From: CAYHBO01 sp964354855
GTDB lineage: Bacteria > Babelota > Babeliae > Babelales > RVW-14
Length of the DNA: 48,426 bases
Direction of reading: 5' to 3'
Assembly: GCA_964354855.1 (NCBI GenBank)
Contig: CAYHBO010000008.1
Location: 1-48,426, forward strand
Within the stretch, counting starts at the first letter, position 1; the number at the start of each line of letters is the position of its first letter. The notes below the pieces were generated by a model. That model saw nothing but the letters and a program-made list of their open reading frames with translations. It did no database searches and had not been told where the DNA came from. The position numbers were made by a program, and so were the translations under genes. Shown piece by piece: positions 15,047 to 23,966 of the stretch.

Positions 15047-18000
15047 ATGAAAAATAAACTTCTTGAGATTCTGAGTTCGTTATCCGAAAAAACAATTAAG
15101 CTTTTGACCAGCGATGTTATTTTGCGGCGTGGTTATGAGTATTATTTTCAGCGAAAAATGGTATCCCTTGCTTGGGGATATGGTGATCAGTCTCTTTTAG
15201 CTTATGTTCGTGGTACTGCTACGTATAAAGTACAAATTTCTTATGATGACGGCGATTTTCGTATTATTTGCAATTGTCCTGCATGGCATGAAGATGAATT
15301 GTGCAAGCATGCAGCCTGTGCACTGCTGACCATCAGCAATGTACTTCATAATCAGCGTCCTGATCAGCCTCAGAATAATTTTTTACAAGTTCTTTTAGCG
15401 GAAGGTTCGGCTGATACGAGCATTGAAAACAATCGACCGATTGTGTTGAGACTTGTGTGCCAGCCATCCTCTTTATCTTCTGATGATGCTTCGTTTGCCA
15501 CTGAATTTTTTAGCGATTCCAAAAAACTTAATGATACTGATTTTAGGCCTGGATCATTATTTGCACGATTAGCTCATGGAAATTTTGGGTCTTATAATCA
15601 GGAAAAATTACTGATCACTTTTTTTGAAGAAGAACACAAAAATGTTTCAATTGAAGTGGAAACAAAGCACGGCGTTATTCCTATTGTGTGGGATAAGGCT
15701 CAACACATTACCTCATTGATTGAACTGAATAGTAACCAAGAAAATGTGGTTCATGTGTCTTGTGTTGCACAACAAGATGATGGGATCATACTTGATGATC
15801 TTATTCGTATCTCTCAGAAACTTATTGTAGATATTAAAGGGCGTCGTCTTCTCATGGTGCAGGAAGTAAAACCTTGGTATTGGGCTGAAAAAACGATTGA
15901 AAATATTCGTAGATCTTTGGAGTGGTTTGGCGGTAACGCTACCGTTTTACCTGAGCATCATGATTTTTTTAATGAGTCTGATTTACTCTTTACCCCTATA
16001 AGCGAGCTGGTTCCTATTGTATCTAAAGATGTTAATGCATTTTTTCCTATTGTGTTCGAAGAAGAGTTACGATCAAAATTTATACGCTCTATAAGATTTA
16101 AAAAAGATGGCCAGGTTGTAGTTCCTGAAAAAATAACGCCGACACAACTTATTAATGGTTTTGTAGATGCTGATAAAAAAGTGATGCGCCTAGAACCTCA
16201 ATGTTTCTTTGATCAGCAGCAAGAAGCATTTTTCTGGCAAATGTTTATGGAGTATGTACGTGGGATTGATCAGTGGTTAAAAGCTTGGGTGCGGACAAAA
16301 ACGCGTCGGTCGATGATCATTAAAGGGCTTTTTGAGTTGATTAGTGCTGTCGATTTAAAACAAGAGAAGCTTGTTGTTGCACGAGTGATGAAAGAGGTTA
16401 AAAATTCCTATGATGGCTATACAGGAGCCTCAGGATTAAAGGAGTATTTTGAGTCATTCCATAAGATGCTTACTGAAGAGCGCCTTGAGCAGATCGCAGT
16501 GGGTAACCAGCATTTTTATGAAATTCATCTTGCTTACAAAAATCTTTGGCGAAGTGGTGGTTTGATTTCTTGTTTTTTTGAGGATGCGATTTTAGATGAA
16601 AAATCAGCATATCCATGTCTTATTGTTCCACTCGATATCTTCTATGAAAAATTTTATCTCTTTAGCCGCTTACTTGAACAGCAAGACATTCAGTTACGGT
16701 TGAATCGTAAGCGTGTTGAAACGGTTAAACTTAAGGTTAATGTAGATGTTTCTCGTGGCAGTGGATCGAGTTGGTTTGATTTGGCGCCGCACATTGAAGC
16801 TGAAGGGATGCCGTTATCTGATGAACAACGCGAAGTTTTGTTTGCTCAAGATGGTACGCTTGAGTCAGCTGATTGTATAAAAATTCTTGATCCGCAATCT
16901 CGTGAGATTATTAATTTATTGGCCAAAATTTTTCAGCAGGGCAATGATAGCGGGACAGCCAAGAACAGTAAGCATATTACACAATTGCCACGTTTACATA
17001 TCTTAAACATTCTTGAACTGCGTAAAAGTGGTGCAACGGTTACATTGGCTCAAGAAGATGAAGAGCTTATACAACGTCTTACACAGATTGAAAAAATTGA
17101 AAAAATTCCGTTGCCAATCGACTTTAATGGGTCCTTACGTGAATATCAAAAATCTGGGTATTATTGGTTTGCGTTTCTTTATCAAAACCGCTTTGGAGCC
17201 TGTCTTGCCGATGATATGGGGTTAGGTAAAACTATTCAGGTGATTGCATTTCTTGGTGGGCTTAAAGAAACCATCATAAAGTCTCATGATACAGCCGGTC
17301 AACCCCATCTTATTGTAGTGCCGCCAACGTTGGTGTTTAATTGGGAACAAGAGCTTCATAAGTTTTATCCGGCATTGAAGATTAAAATTTATACGGGGAA
17401 ATCAGCAGACAAAACATTTAGTGGCTATGACATTGTGTTAACCACCTATGACCGTGTTCGTCTTGATATCGATTATCTCAAAGAGATTACCTTTCATCTG
17501 TTAATTCTTGATGAAGCGCAGTCGATAAAAAATATTTATGCGGCGCGTACTTCAGCGGTGCGGCAACTTAAAAGTATTTTTACTATTTGTTTAACCGGTA
17601 CGCCGTTAGAAAATCATCTTGGTGAGTATCATTCAATTATTGATGTTGCCTTGCCAGGGCTACTGCCCGACTATAAGCATTTTATGAGGGCGGTACAGGA
17701 TGATCAGTATCAGGAACTTATTAGAAGAACAAAACCATTTGTATTGCGTCGTACGAAGGATGCCATTCTTAAAGAATTGCCATCAAAGGTTGAGTCAAAT
17801 GTGGTACTAACCATGACCGATAAACAACAAAAAGTGTATGCAACAACGGTTGCGGAAGTAAAACGTCTTATTGATCAAGCATATGAAACAAAAACGGCAG
17901 CACAAGCCAAAGTTATTGCGTTAACCGCTATTCTACGGTTGCGTCAGATTTGTATTTCACCAGAACTTATTGATGCAAAAAAAGAATATGAATCACCAAA

Positions 18001-18511
18001 AGTGGATCATGTGCTGAGCTCTCTTGATGAAATTATTCAAGAAAGTGGTGCAGCATTGGTTTTTTCGCAGTTTACTAAGTGTTTGGATTTACTTGAAAAA
18101 GCACTTCAGAAAGCGCAACTTGCCTACTACAGGATTGATGGTAAAACATCGATGGCGCAGCGTAAAAAAATTGTTGAAGATTTCCAGTCCGGTGTAAATA
18201 ACGTTTCGATTTTACTACTCAGTCTTAAAACCGGGGGTGTTGGTCTCAACTTAACACGTGCCAACTATGTTTTTCATGTAGATCCGTGGTGGAACCCATC
18301 GGTTGAAAATCAAGCTTCAGATCGTGCTCATCGTATCGGTCAGCAAAAAACGGTGTTCGTTTCCCGTCTAGTGATGCATGGTTCCATTGAAGAAAAAATG
18401 ATGGTGCTCAAAGAGAAAAAACTTAAACTTTTCAATGAAGTGGTTGAGCAGGCTGAGCATAAGACTAAAGGTCTTATTTCAAAGCAAGACTTTGACTTGC
18501 TGTTGAGCTAG
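15047..18511 (+). CDS. SWIM zinc-finger SNF2-family ATPase/helicase-like protein
   Basis: SNF2 ATPases translocate on double-stranded DNA; bacterial members with an N-terminal SWIM finger are common but little characterised. The 1154-residue protein has the SWIM motif C-N-C-P-A-W-x6-C-K-H-A near residues 75-88. A long middle region follows, then the two RecA-like domains: DDMGLGKT (Walker A, about 720), LDEAQ (about 823), TGTPLENHLGEY (about 850), LLSLKTGGVGLNL, and the motif VI region VENQASDRAHRIGQ near the end. All helicase motifs look intact. The start lies 36 bases after the tRNA-linked repeat array, and it converges with the minus-strand gene three bases beyond its stop. Roles in transcription recycling or DNA repair are possible (RapA-like), not shown here. 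Confidence 0.92.
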   Translation: MKNKLLEILSSLSEKTIKLLTSDVILRRGYEYYFQRKMVSLAWGYGDQSLLAYVRGTATYKVQISYDDGDFRIICNCPAWHEDELCKHAACALLTISNVLHNQRPDQPQNNFLQVLLAEGSADTSIENNRPIVLRLVCQPSSLSSDDASFATEFFSDSKKLNDTDFRPGSLFARLAHGNFGSYNQEKLLITFFEEEHKNVSIEVETKHGVIPIVWDKAQHITSLIELNSNQENVVHVSCVAQQDDGIILDDLIRISQKLIVDIKGRRLLMVQEVKPWYWAEKTIENIRRSLEWFGGNATVLPEHHDFFNESDLLFTPISELVPIVSKDVNAFFPIVFEEELRSKFIRSIRFKKDGQVVVPEKITPTQLINGFVDADKKVMRLEPQCFFDQQQEAFFWQMFMEYVRGIDQWLKAWVRTKTRRSMIIKGLFELISAVDLKQEKLVVARVMKEVKNSYDGYTGASGLKEYFESFHKMLTEERLEQIAVGNQHFYEIHLAYKNLWRSGGLISCFFEDAILDEKSAYPCLIVPLDIFYEKFYLFSRLLEQQDIQLRLNRKRVETVKLKVNVDVSRGSGSSWFDLAPHIEAEGMPLSDEQREVLFAQDGTLESADCIKILDPQSREIINLLAKIFQQGNDSGTAKNSKHITQLPRLHILNILELRKSGATVTLAQEDEELIQRLTQIEKIEKIPLPIDFNGSLREYQKSGYYWFAFLYQNRFGACLADDMGLGKTIQVIAFLGGLKETIIKSHDTAGQPHLIVVPPTLVFNWEQELHKFYPALKIKIYTGKSADKTFSGYDIVLTTYDRVRLDIDYLKEITFHLLILDEAQSIKNIYAARTSAVRQLKSIFTICLTGTPLENHLGEYHSIIDVALPGLLPDYKHFMRAVQDDQYQELIRRTKPFVLRRTKDAILKELPSKVESNVVLTMTDKQQKVYATTVAEVKRLIDQAYETKTAAQAKVIALTAILRLRQICISPELIDAKKEYESPKVDHVLSSLDEIIQESGAALVFSQFTKCLDLLEKALQKAQLAYYRIDGKTSMAQRKKIVEDFQSGVNNVSILLLSLKTGGVGLNLTRANYVFHVDPWWNPSVENQASDRAHRIGQQKTVFVSRLVMHGSIEEKMMVLKEKKLKLFNEVVEQAEHKTKGLISKQDFDLLLS

Positions 18512-18514
18512 GTT

Positions 18515-19297
18515 TTATATCACTTTCTTATACGTTTGAATGCGTTTTATCCATCCATCGAGAAATTGGTTCAAATTACTTTTGTGTCCAGCCAGTTTTA
18601 CACGAGTCCGTAATTTTTGTTCAGCAGATTCTGCAAATGCTTTGTTAATGGTGGTTGTAGTTAATCTGTTAGGCATGCTTGTCATGACTTGTAAAAGTCC
18701 CCAGCGGGTTCCATTGATTGCTTCTTTTGGATTTAATCCGCTGCCTTTAAAATTAAGATAATCGACCAGAGCATAAGATCCTGATGGTGAAGACCGCATG
18801 AGGTTGAAGTAGACTATAAGTTTTTTCTTAGCGTTTTTTGGTGCAGCAATTAGGATTTTTGGCCACTGTTCTTCCAACTGTTTAATCATGAATGAAGCTT
18901 GAAGATCGATGGTTACTAGCAATAATTTGAGAAGTTCTTCGCGATGGGCAGTGTCTTGTAAAAATGCTTCGCGTGATTGCCACGGTGCGCCGCCATTATT
19001 CAGAGCGTCTTTCAACCAAGAAGGTAATGTGATGTTATGTTTAGTTAAATAGTTACAGAGTGATGGGAACTGTTGCGTGTAATCTGCTTGTTTCCCTTGT
19101 GGATGCCAAATGAAGTGGCCGATGCCGAGAGATGGAAATTCTTCCTGGGGGTTCCAATGCACAAGATATTTTGTTTTTTTTCCAGTTTCATTGAACCAGA
19201 TTTGTTCACCGATTTTTTTTTGATCGGTGGGAGTTAGGGGATGAGTGGCACTGACGCATGATAAAATAATAACGCTCGTGAGTATGATATTTTTCAT
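18515..19297 (-). CDS. Predicted exported lysozyme-like protein, uncharacterised
   Basis: The 260-residue protein has a signal peptide (MKNIILTSVIILSCVSATHP). Its first third contains the string IWFNETGKK, a WNPQEEFPSLGIG block and HFIWHP. The arrangement of a Glu near the start followed by G-I-G-H-F recalls lysozyme-like muramidase domains, in which a Glu and a G-x-G-H/T-x element frame the active cleft. I recognise the segment as typical of a conserved, uncharacterised bacterial family but cannot assign an enzyme activity. It starts ten bases after the RMD1-like gene ends and probably belongs to the same transcript. Peptidoglycan as a substrate is inference. Confidence 0.6.
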   Translation of the reverse strand: MKNIILTSVIILSCVSATHPLTPTDQKKIGEQIWFNETGKKTKYLVHWNPQEEFPSLGIGHFIWHPQGKQADYTQQFPSLCNYLTKHNITLPSWLKDALNNGGAPWQSREAFLQDTAHREELLKLLLVTIDLQASFMIKQLEEQWPKILIAAPKNAKKKLIVYFNLMRSSPSGSYALVDYLNFKGSGLNPKEAINGTRWGLLQVMTSMPNRLTTTTINKAFAESAEQKLRTRVKLAGHKSNLNQFLDGWIKRIQTYKKVI

Positions 19298-19307
19298 GGC
19301 AGACTTG

Positions 19308-20411
19308 CTACTTCATGAGCATAAAGACTTCAAGCATCATGAAAATAATAATAATTAACATTAAAATGCCATCATGAAGGGTATCAAGTCGGTCTTGATG
19401 GACGGTGTATAAATCTTTAATAATGTTGAGCTTTTTATTAATCGATTCACGCCATTCTTTAAGAAGAAGTTTTTGAACAAGCATTGAGTAGAGCTTTGAA
19501 AAGTAGGCGTCGCCGGTCATATTGATGCAATTTTCTAATCGTTCGGTAACCACTGAGATATCAACCTTGAGCTTTGCTAAATGAAAAATTGGTAAGTTTA
19601 AGTGTTCAGTTATCAGGGGGATATAGGCCCTGAGGGGAAGTTTATATGATTCCTGTGCATAAAACTTATGTAATTTTAAATCAAGTACTCTATCAAAGTA
19701 CTGTAGCTCAAGTTTTTCAATGTTTGCTGATTCGATAAATTCAATCGGTTCAAAGTACTCTTCGTCATAAATAAATGCGGCATCACTATCGATAATAATT
19801 AAATCCTGACCGTAGTATCCGGTGGTTGAAGAAAGAATTTCGTCCATCTGATAGTCGGATAGGCGTTGTGTTTCTAATTTCAAAAGAGATGCTATGCGTG
19901 CGCCATACGTTTCTTTAAATTCATCGGGGGTCATTTTATTAAGAAGTGGTTTGACCTGTATGGCACAGTAGTTATGTTTTAAGTTAAAAAAATTTGGTTC
20001 GGTGATTGCTGATGAAATGGTGTCAAATATAGAACGAGCTTCGCGGTCACTCATTTTATCAAATATTTTTTTGTCGCTGATCATCTTAGTTTTTAAGTCT
20101 TCAAAAGAAGCTTCAAATGGAACACGATAACAAAGCGATAGGACGCCAAAACTATAGAGTTTACGATAGATGCAGTGTGCTTCTTCGTTAAATCCTTCAA
20201 GTCGTTTTTCACGATCATGTGGCATGATGAAAGGAAGGGGGATGTGATAATTTTTAAAGAAAGGTGATAGTGGGACATCAATGGTGTTGAGGATGCGTTT
20301 TTCTTTAATGAGATCAAGATTAATGTCATTAGCAATATCTAATACGTAAAAGAATAATAAATTGCCGGATACTAGTTCCGATTTTATTCCAGGCTTATTG
20401 GTCGTATTCAT
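19308..20411 (-). CDS. RMD1/DUF155-family membrane-anchored protein
   Basis: RMD1/RMND1-type proteins are best known from eukaryotes, where RMND1 supports mitochondrial translation; bacterial members are of unknown function. The 367-residue protein has the family pattern of a globular domain with the acidic EEYFEPIEFIESANIEKLELQYFDR region replacing the usual start, then a helical C-terminal half. That half includes KEWRESINKKLNIIKDLYTVHQDRLD and a final membrane helix (about residues 345-365), the same order as in RMND1 (dimer helices, RLEW-like turn, terminal helix). AGGG lies seven bases before ATG 20411. The assignment rests on the C-terminal half and is moderate. Confidence 0.55.
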   Translation of the reverse strand: MNTTNKPGIKSELVSGNLLFFYVLDIANDINLDLIKEKRILNTIDVPLSPFFKNYHIPLPFIMPHDREKRLEGFNEEAHCIYRKLYSFGVLSLCYRVPFEASFEDLKTKMISDKKIFDKMSDREARSIFDTISSAITEPNFFNLKHNYCAIQVKPLLNKMTPDEFKETYGARIASLLKLETQRLSDYQMDEILSSTTGYYGQDLIIIDSDAAFIYDEEYFEPIEFIESANIEKLELQYFDRVLDLKLHKFYAQESYKLPLRAYIPLITEHLNLPIFHLAKLKVDISVVTERLENCINMTGDAYFSKLYSMLVQKLLLKEWRESINKKLNIIKDLYTVHQDRLDTLHDGILMLIIIIFMMLEVFMLMK

Positions 20412-20439
20412 ATGTTACCCTTATTTACGGTTTACCACC

Positions 20440-20483
20440 CCGTTCGTCCTGAGGAGCCTGAAAGGCATCTCGAAGGATAACGG
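20440..20483. repeat. Short palindromic intergenic repeat
   Basis: An imperfect hairpin with arms ccgttcgtcctgag and ctcgaaggataacgg and an inner gcct/aggc stem. It has the style of the dispersed ccgttcg...cgaacgg palindromes of many environmental bacteria. It fills the 98-base gap between the GmhB and RMD1-like genes and may act as an mRNA stabiliser or weak terminator. Confidence 0.55.
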
Positions 20484-20509
20484 CTTTCTTTTATAACAAG
20501 GCTACTTGA

Positions 20510-21046
20510 TTATTTGATTTTTAACAAAGAACTAAATTTCTCGATCGGTAAGGTAAGAATTTTGCTGACATTGAACGATGAACATCCTGCACGTTCTCCT
20601 GCTTCAAGGTCGATGGGTTTATCCCCGACCATGAATGATGCTTGTAAATTAATAGAAAATTCTTGAGCAGCTTGATGGAGCATGCCTGGCATTGGTTTTC
20701 GGCACAAACAGTCTTTAAGATATTTTTCATTAAGAGCTTCTGTTGGGTGGTGGGGGCAATAGTACGATTTTTGTACTACAATACCTTTATGTAAAAGTAA
20801 TTGCTCAATGTGGTTATTCGTTTTTTCAACAAATGCTTCATCAAAAAACCCGCGTGCGATTCCAGATTGGTTGGTAATTAAGAAGAGAAGATAATCTTGT
20901 TCTTGGCAAAAATGCATAAAGTTAACGACATGATCGATAAAGGTAATATCTTCAAGGCAAGATAGATAGCCAACATCATAAATGATGGTGCCATCGCGGT
21001 CGAAAAAAACTGCTTTTTTGTGATTCATATTATGTGGTTTGTTCAT
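20510..21046 (-). CDS. gmhB: D-glycero-D-manno-heptose-1,7-bisphosphate 7-phosphatase (HAD family)
   Basis: GmhB removes the 7-phosphate in ADP-heptose synthesis for the LPS inner core. The 178-residue protein shows the HAD motifs in order: FFDRDGTI (Asp nucleophile and acid/base Asp), LITNQSGIARG (motif II), CRKPMPGM (motif III Lys) and MVGDKPIDLEAGERAGC (motif IV). It also has the GmhB-specific zinc site of CPHHP and CLC residues. A related histidinol-phosphate phosphatase is possible, but no histidine genes are nearby. It overlaps the end of the PBP2 gene by 17 bases and is likely co-transcribed with it. An alternative start is the seventh codon (21028). Confidence 0.85.
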   Translation of the reverse strand: MNKPHNMNHKKAVFFDRDGTIIYDVGYLSCLEDITFIDHVVNFMHFCQEQDYLLFLITNQSGIARGFFDEAFVEKTNNHIEQLLLHKGIVVQKSYYCPHHPTEALNEKYLKDCLCRKPMPGMLHQAAQEFSINLQASFMVGDKPIDLEAGERAGCSSFNVSKILTLPIEKFSSLLKIK

Positions 21047-22826
21047 CTACAGAAGAGTCCTCAGGGGTAATGTGTTCGGCATAGTCTTGTCGATGACCTG
21101 GTCTTGAAGAATTAGTCTCCTGTTCTATTCTAATTTGTTGATATGCTTTAAGGTACTGTTCGGTAAATTGTACGGCGGGACCTGATGATCCTACGTGTTC
21201 GAGAATAACAATTATTGCTAGCGGCCGTTCATTTTTGTATCGAAAGAAACAAGTGAGCCATCCGTTTTCATAATGAGAGATGTCAGTTTTTTCCATAGAT
21301 AAACTACAGGTTTGTGCGGTACCGGTTTTTGCATAAATTGAGAAGTTTTTTAGATATTTTAGGCGACGAACGGTTCCCTGTTCTACCGCAAGATGCATTG
21401 AGTCTTGTAGAAAGGCAAGGGTTTGCGGTGCGATGTAAAGAGGTTCTTTTTCAATTGTTTCATGTTCTAAAATTCTTGGTTTGACCAGGTATCCGGTGCA
21501 GACGCTACTGATCATGCGTACCAGTTGCAGGGGGGTAGCTAACAGATAACTTTGTCCAATGCTTGCGGATAAGGTTTCTCCGGCCCACCATGATTCTTTT
21601 TTATATATTTTTTTCCACATGGAAGTTGGCATGAGGCCGGCGCCTTCTGGTAAGAGGAAATTGGTTTTTTTTCCAAGTCCAAATCGCATAGCATAGAGAG
21701 CAAATGTATCGATTGAGAGACGTTTAGCAATTTCAAAGCAGGGAATGTTGCATGAGGCGGCAAGCGCTTCTCGTGGGTTGAGGACTCCATGACCGATTTT
21801 ACGTTGACAGTGGTATTTTCGGTCGCAGAACGTAGAGTATCCGCGGCAGATAAAGTTTGTATTTTGATTAAAAATGCCTTCTTCAAGCCCTGCGGTCATG
21901 GTTACAATCTTGAAGGTAGATGCAGGAGGGTAGAGCGCACAGGTTGCTCGGTTGAGGAGTGGGGTGTTATTTGCAAACTTGTTATTCCATTCATCTTCAG
22001 AGATGTGAGTCAGGAAAATATTGGGGTCAAAACTAGGATGTGAAGCGAGTGCCTTGATGGCACCATTTTCGGGGTCGATCAAGATGAAAGCTCCGGATAG
22101 GTATGGTGCTAGAAGCATTTCTGCTAAGCGTTGAAAGGTGGCATCTAGTGTAAGTACTAAATCATTTCCCGGTTGTGCGGCTTGATGTTCTGCCGGACGG
22201 ATGCGTGCTCCGGTAGCTGAGTAGACCGTTTTTGCGTAGCCAGATTGTCCTCGCAGATGTTCTTGAAAGAATTTTTCAATGCCGTCTTTACCAATTTGTT
22301 CAACGCGGCTTAAGTAGCCAAGGACATGGCTAGCCAGTGATCCATAGGGGTAGATACGTTCAAATCTATTTTCAATGATCAGATGTTGAAACCCTGCGCA
22401 TTGTTCGCTGATCTGGCATAGCGGTTCAAAGCCGATATCTCGCTTGAGCATGATGCGACGGCTATAACGTTCAGCCCATTTTATGGCGGTTAGTTTCTCC
22501 TGTAAGTCGATTTTAAGAAGTGTTGCAAGACCATCGAGAAGATGGAGGTGATTTTCGGTGAGGATAGGGGAACCGTTACCTTGCCAACAAAGGTCAAAAA
22601 CTGGACGGTTGGCAGCGAGCAGGACCCGATTACAGTCGTAAAGGTTGCCGCGAAGCGGGGGGATTATTTCAGTTCTGAGACTATTTTTTTCGCCAAGCAT
22701 GCGTAACAGATTTGCTTGATGTACCTGAAGGTAGAGTAGGCGCGTTACCACGAGTAGCACGAATACAAAAAAAATAATGAGAACGTTGCGAATTCGCAAC
22801 GTTCTCACATAGCCAGTTTCAACCAT
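21030..22826 (-). CDS. mrdA: Penicillin-binding protein 2 (peptidoglycan D,D-transpeptidase)
   Basis: PBP2 is the class B transpeptidase of the elongasome and works with RodA, MreC and MreB in side-wall synthesis. The 598-residue protein has an N-terminal membrane helix (about residues 11-30), a dimerisation domain with the typical RGNLYDCNRVLLAAN segment and a transpeptidase domain. All three catalytic motifs are present: S-T-F-K in PPASTFKIV, S-C-N in AASCNIPCF, and KTG in YAKTGTAQT. The family segment SIGQSYLLATPLQL is also present. Together with mreC in this window it implies rod-type wall growth. It is the first gene of a minus-strand operon with gmhB. Confidence 0.93.
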   Translation of the reverse strand: MVETGYVRTLRIRNVLIIFFVFVLLVVTRLLYLQVHQANLLRMLGEKNSLRTEIIPPLRGNLYDCNRVLLAANRPVFDLCWQGNGSPILTENHLHLLDGLATLLKIDLQEKLTAIKWAERYSRRIMLKRDIGFEPLCQISEQCAGFQHLIIENRFERIYPYGSLASHVLGYLSRVEQIGKDGIEKFFQEHLRGQSGYAKTVYSATGARIRPAEHQAAQPGNDLVLTLDATFQRLAEMLLAPYLSGAFILIDPENGAIKALASHPSFDPNIFLTHISEDEWNNKFANNTPLLNRATCALYPPASTFKIVTMTAGLEEGIFNQNTNFICRGYSTFCDRKYHCQRKIGHGVLNPREALAASCNIPCFEIAKRLSIDTFALYAMRFGLGKKTNFLLPEGAGLMPTSMWKKIYKKESWWAGETLSASIGQSYLLATPLQLVRMISSVCTGYLVKPRILEHETIEKEPLYIAPQTLAFLQDSMHLAVEQGTVRRLKYLKNFSIYAKTGTAQTCSLSMEKTDISHYENGWLTCFFRYKNERPLAIIVILEHVGSSGPAVQFTEQYLKAYQQIRIEQETNSSRPGHRQDYAEHITPEDSSVDEQTT

Positions 22827-22844
22827 CGTTAGCTTTCAGTATTC

Positions 22845-22873
22845 ATTATGTCAGCGTCATTAAATCGTGAAAA
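22845..22873 (-). promoter_or_regulatory. Candidate promoter for the PBP2-GmhB operon
   Basis: On the minus strand, TTTTCA (22868-22873), a 17-base spacer and CATAAT (22845-22850) lie about 20 bases upstream of the PBP2 start. Two weak mismatches in the -35 box lower the confidence. Confidence 0.4.
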
Positions 22874-23192
22874 TAGCAGAATTTTATAAAAAATGCTTAT
22901 TTTTTCCGTTTTTTTTTAGTATCGTTACCAACCGCGTGTAGGAGAACATGTTTGTTTTGGTATGTTCATTTTCTATTTTATAGTCAGCTTATAGTTGAAT
23001 GCACTTCAAATTGAAACGCATTAGTCGTGATTATTTTCACTTAATTACAGGAGTTATTTAAACAAAGAGCCCACTTTGCAATTGATTTTTAATCTGATAA
23101 GGTGCGTTATATCATTGATTTACAGTTTAATTAAAACATTTTTATTATTGTTTTTATGAAGGTTAATTACCTCACAAGAAAGGTTATTTGTT
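22857..23192 (+). repeat. Upstream leader, copy 1, of the duplicated A/B cassette
   Basis: This 336-base stretch between the divergent PBP2 gene and cassette 1 has no gene. It is a diverged copy of 24930-25203. Shared blocks are tcattaaatcgtgaaaat, ttacaggagttatttaaac, aaagagccc, acagtttaattaaaac and aggttaattacctcacaaga. Copy 1 has about 60 extra bases near its middle. The conserved aggagttatt inside the leader matches the ribosome site in front of the B genes but is not followed by a start codon, so it may be a relic of an earlier gene boundary. Confidence 0.8.
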
Positions 23193-23954
23193 ATGAGTAA
23201 AATAATAAAATTAATTAAACATGCCTCTATGGGCTTGGTTCTTACCGGTATGTTGACACAGCCGTGTCAGGGATCTGGATTTGTTGGATTAGCAATGAAA
23301 GCATTGTCTGCAATGTTTATTTCGGTAGCTCCAAAATCTTATGAAGCTGTAACGACGGCTTATAGTACGAAATTAGAAACTGAAGAGTTGAAGAAACCTG
23401 AGAAAGATCAAAATTTTGATGCTACAGCAGCTAAAGTTCCGAGAAAATCAATAGCGGCAGCAATTTTTGGTGTTAGTTGTTTACCATCAGTAGCGGCACA
23501 TCTTTATAATAGATATCACATTAATAATGTTGCAAATATTTCAGTTTCGCCAAAACTTTATGCTGGAGATGCTTTTAAGTGTGCTATTCCTGGAGCAATT
23601 GCATTAGGAAGTATTTATACATCACAAAGCGTGTATGAAAAAATACTTAATGGTAAATATAGCTCAGCTTTCTTTTCATTGGCAGCGGTAGCGGTCGGAA
23701 TCTTTGGAATTTCACTTGTCTCTGAACAACTGAGAACTAGAGGTATTAATGAAAACGTTGAAAATACATTAAAGTCTTGGAATAGCATCAAGGGACAATT
23801 CCCTCAAAATACTATTTTGGATGGTTTAGCTGTAAAGATTGCAAACAATCAATTGCTTACCGCTCAAGATCTTAAAGATGCGTATGAGTCATTTAGATTA
23901 ATTGGATTTGATAAGACAATCAGTGGAACCGTTATAGGTATTACTAACAAATAA
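23193..23954 (+). CDS. Cassette protein A1, predicted exported or membrane protein, unknown function
   Basis: No known family recognised. The 253-residue protein begins with a signal-like sequence (MSKIIKLIKHASMGLVLTGMLTQPCQG) nearly identical to that of A2 at 25204; the Cys context (TQPC) does not fit a lipobox. Three further hydrophobic stretches (about 93-110, 128-145 and 157-173) suggest membrane insertion. The C-terminal 65 residues match A2 most clearly: ENV followed by a Trp-containing helix, a DGL/NGM turn, LT-x-D-L and a LGFD/LGFN ending. The upstream leader is also shared with A2. It is followed 12 bases later by B1 with an AGGAG site, so A1 and B1 form one transcript ending at the terminator near 24851. 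Confidence 0.7.
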   Translation: MSKIIKLIKHASMGLVLTGMLTQPCQGSGFVGLAMKALSAMFISVAPKSYEAVTTAYSTKLETEELKKPEKDQNFDATAAKVPRKSIAAAIFGVSCLPSVAAHLYNRYHINNVANISVSPKLYAGDAFKCAIPGAIALGSIYTSQSVYEKILNGKYSSAFFSLAAVAVGIFGISLVSEQLRTRGINENVENTLKSWNSIKGQFPQNTILDGLAVKIANNQLLTAQDLKDAYESFRLIGFDKTISGTVIGITNK

Positions 23955-23966
23955 ATAGGAGTTATT

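Noticed and set aside
23220..23290. Lipoprotein signal (Cys in TQPC/AQPC of A1 and A2)
   Set aside because: The residues before Cys (T-Q-P or A-Q-P) do not fit a lipobox; ordinary signal-peptide cleavage is more likely.
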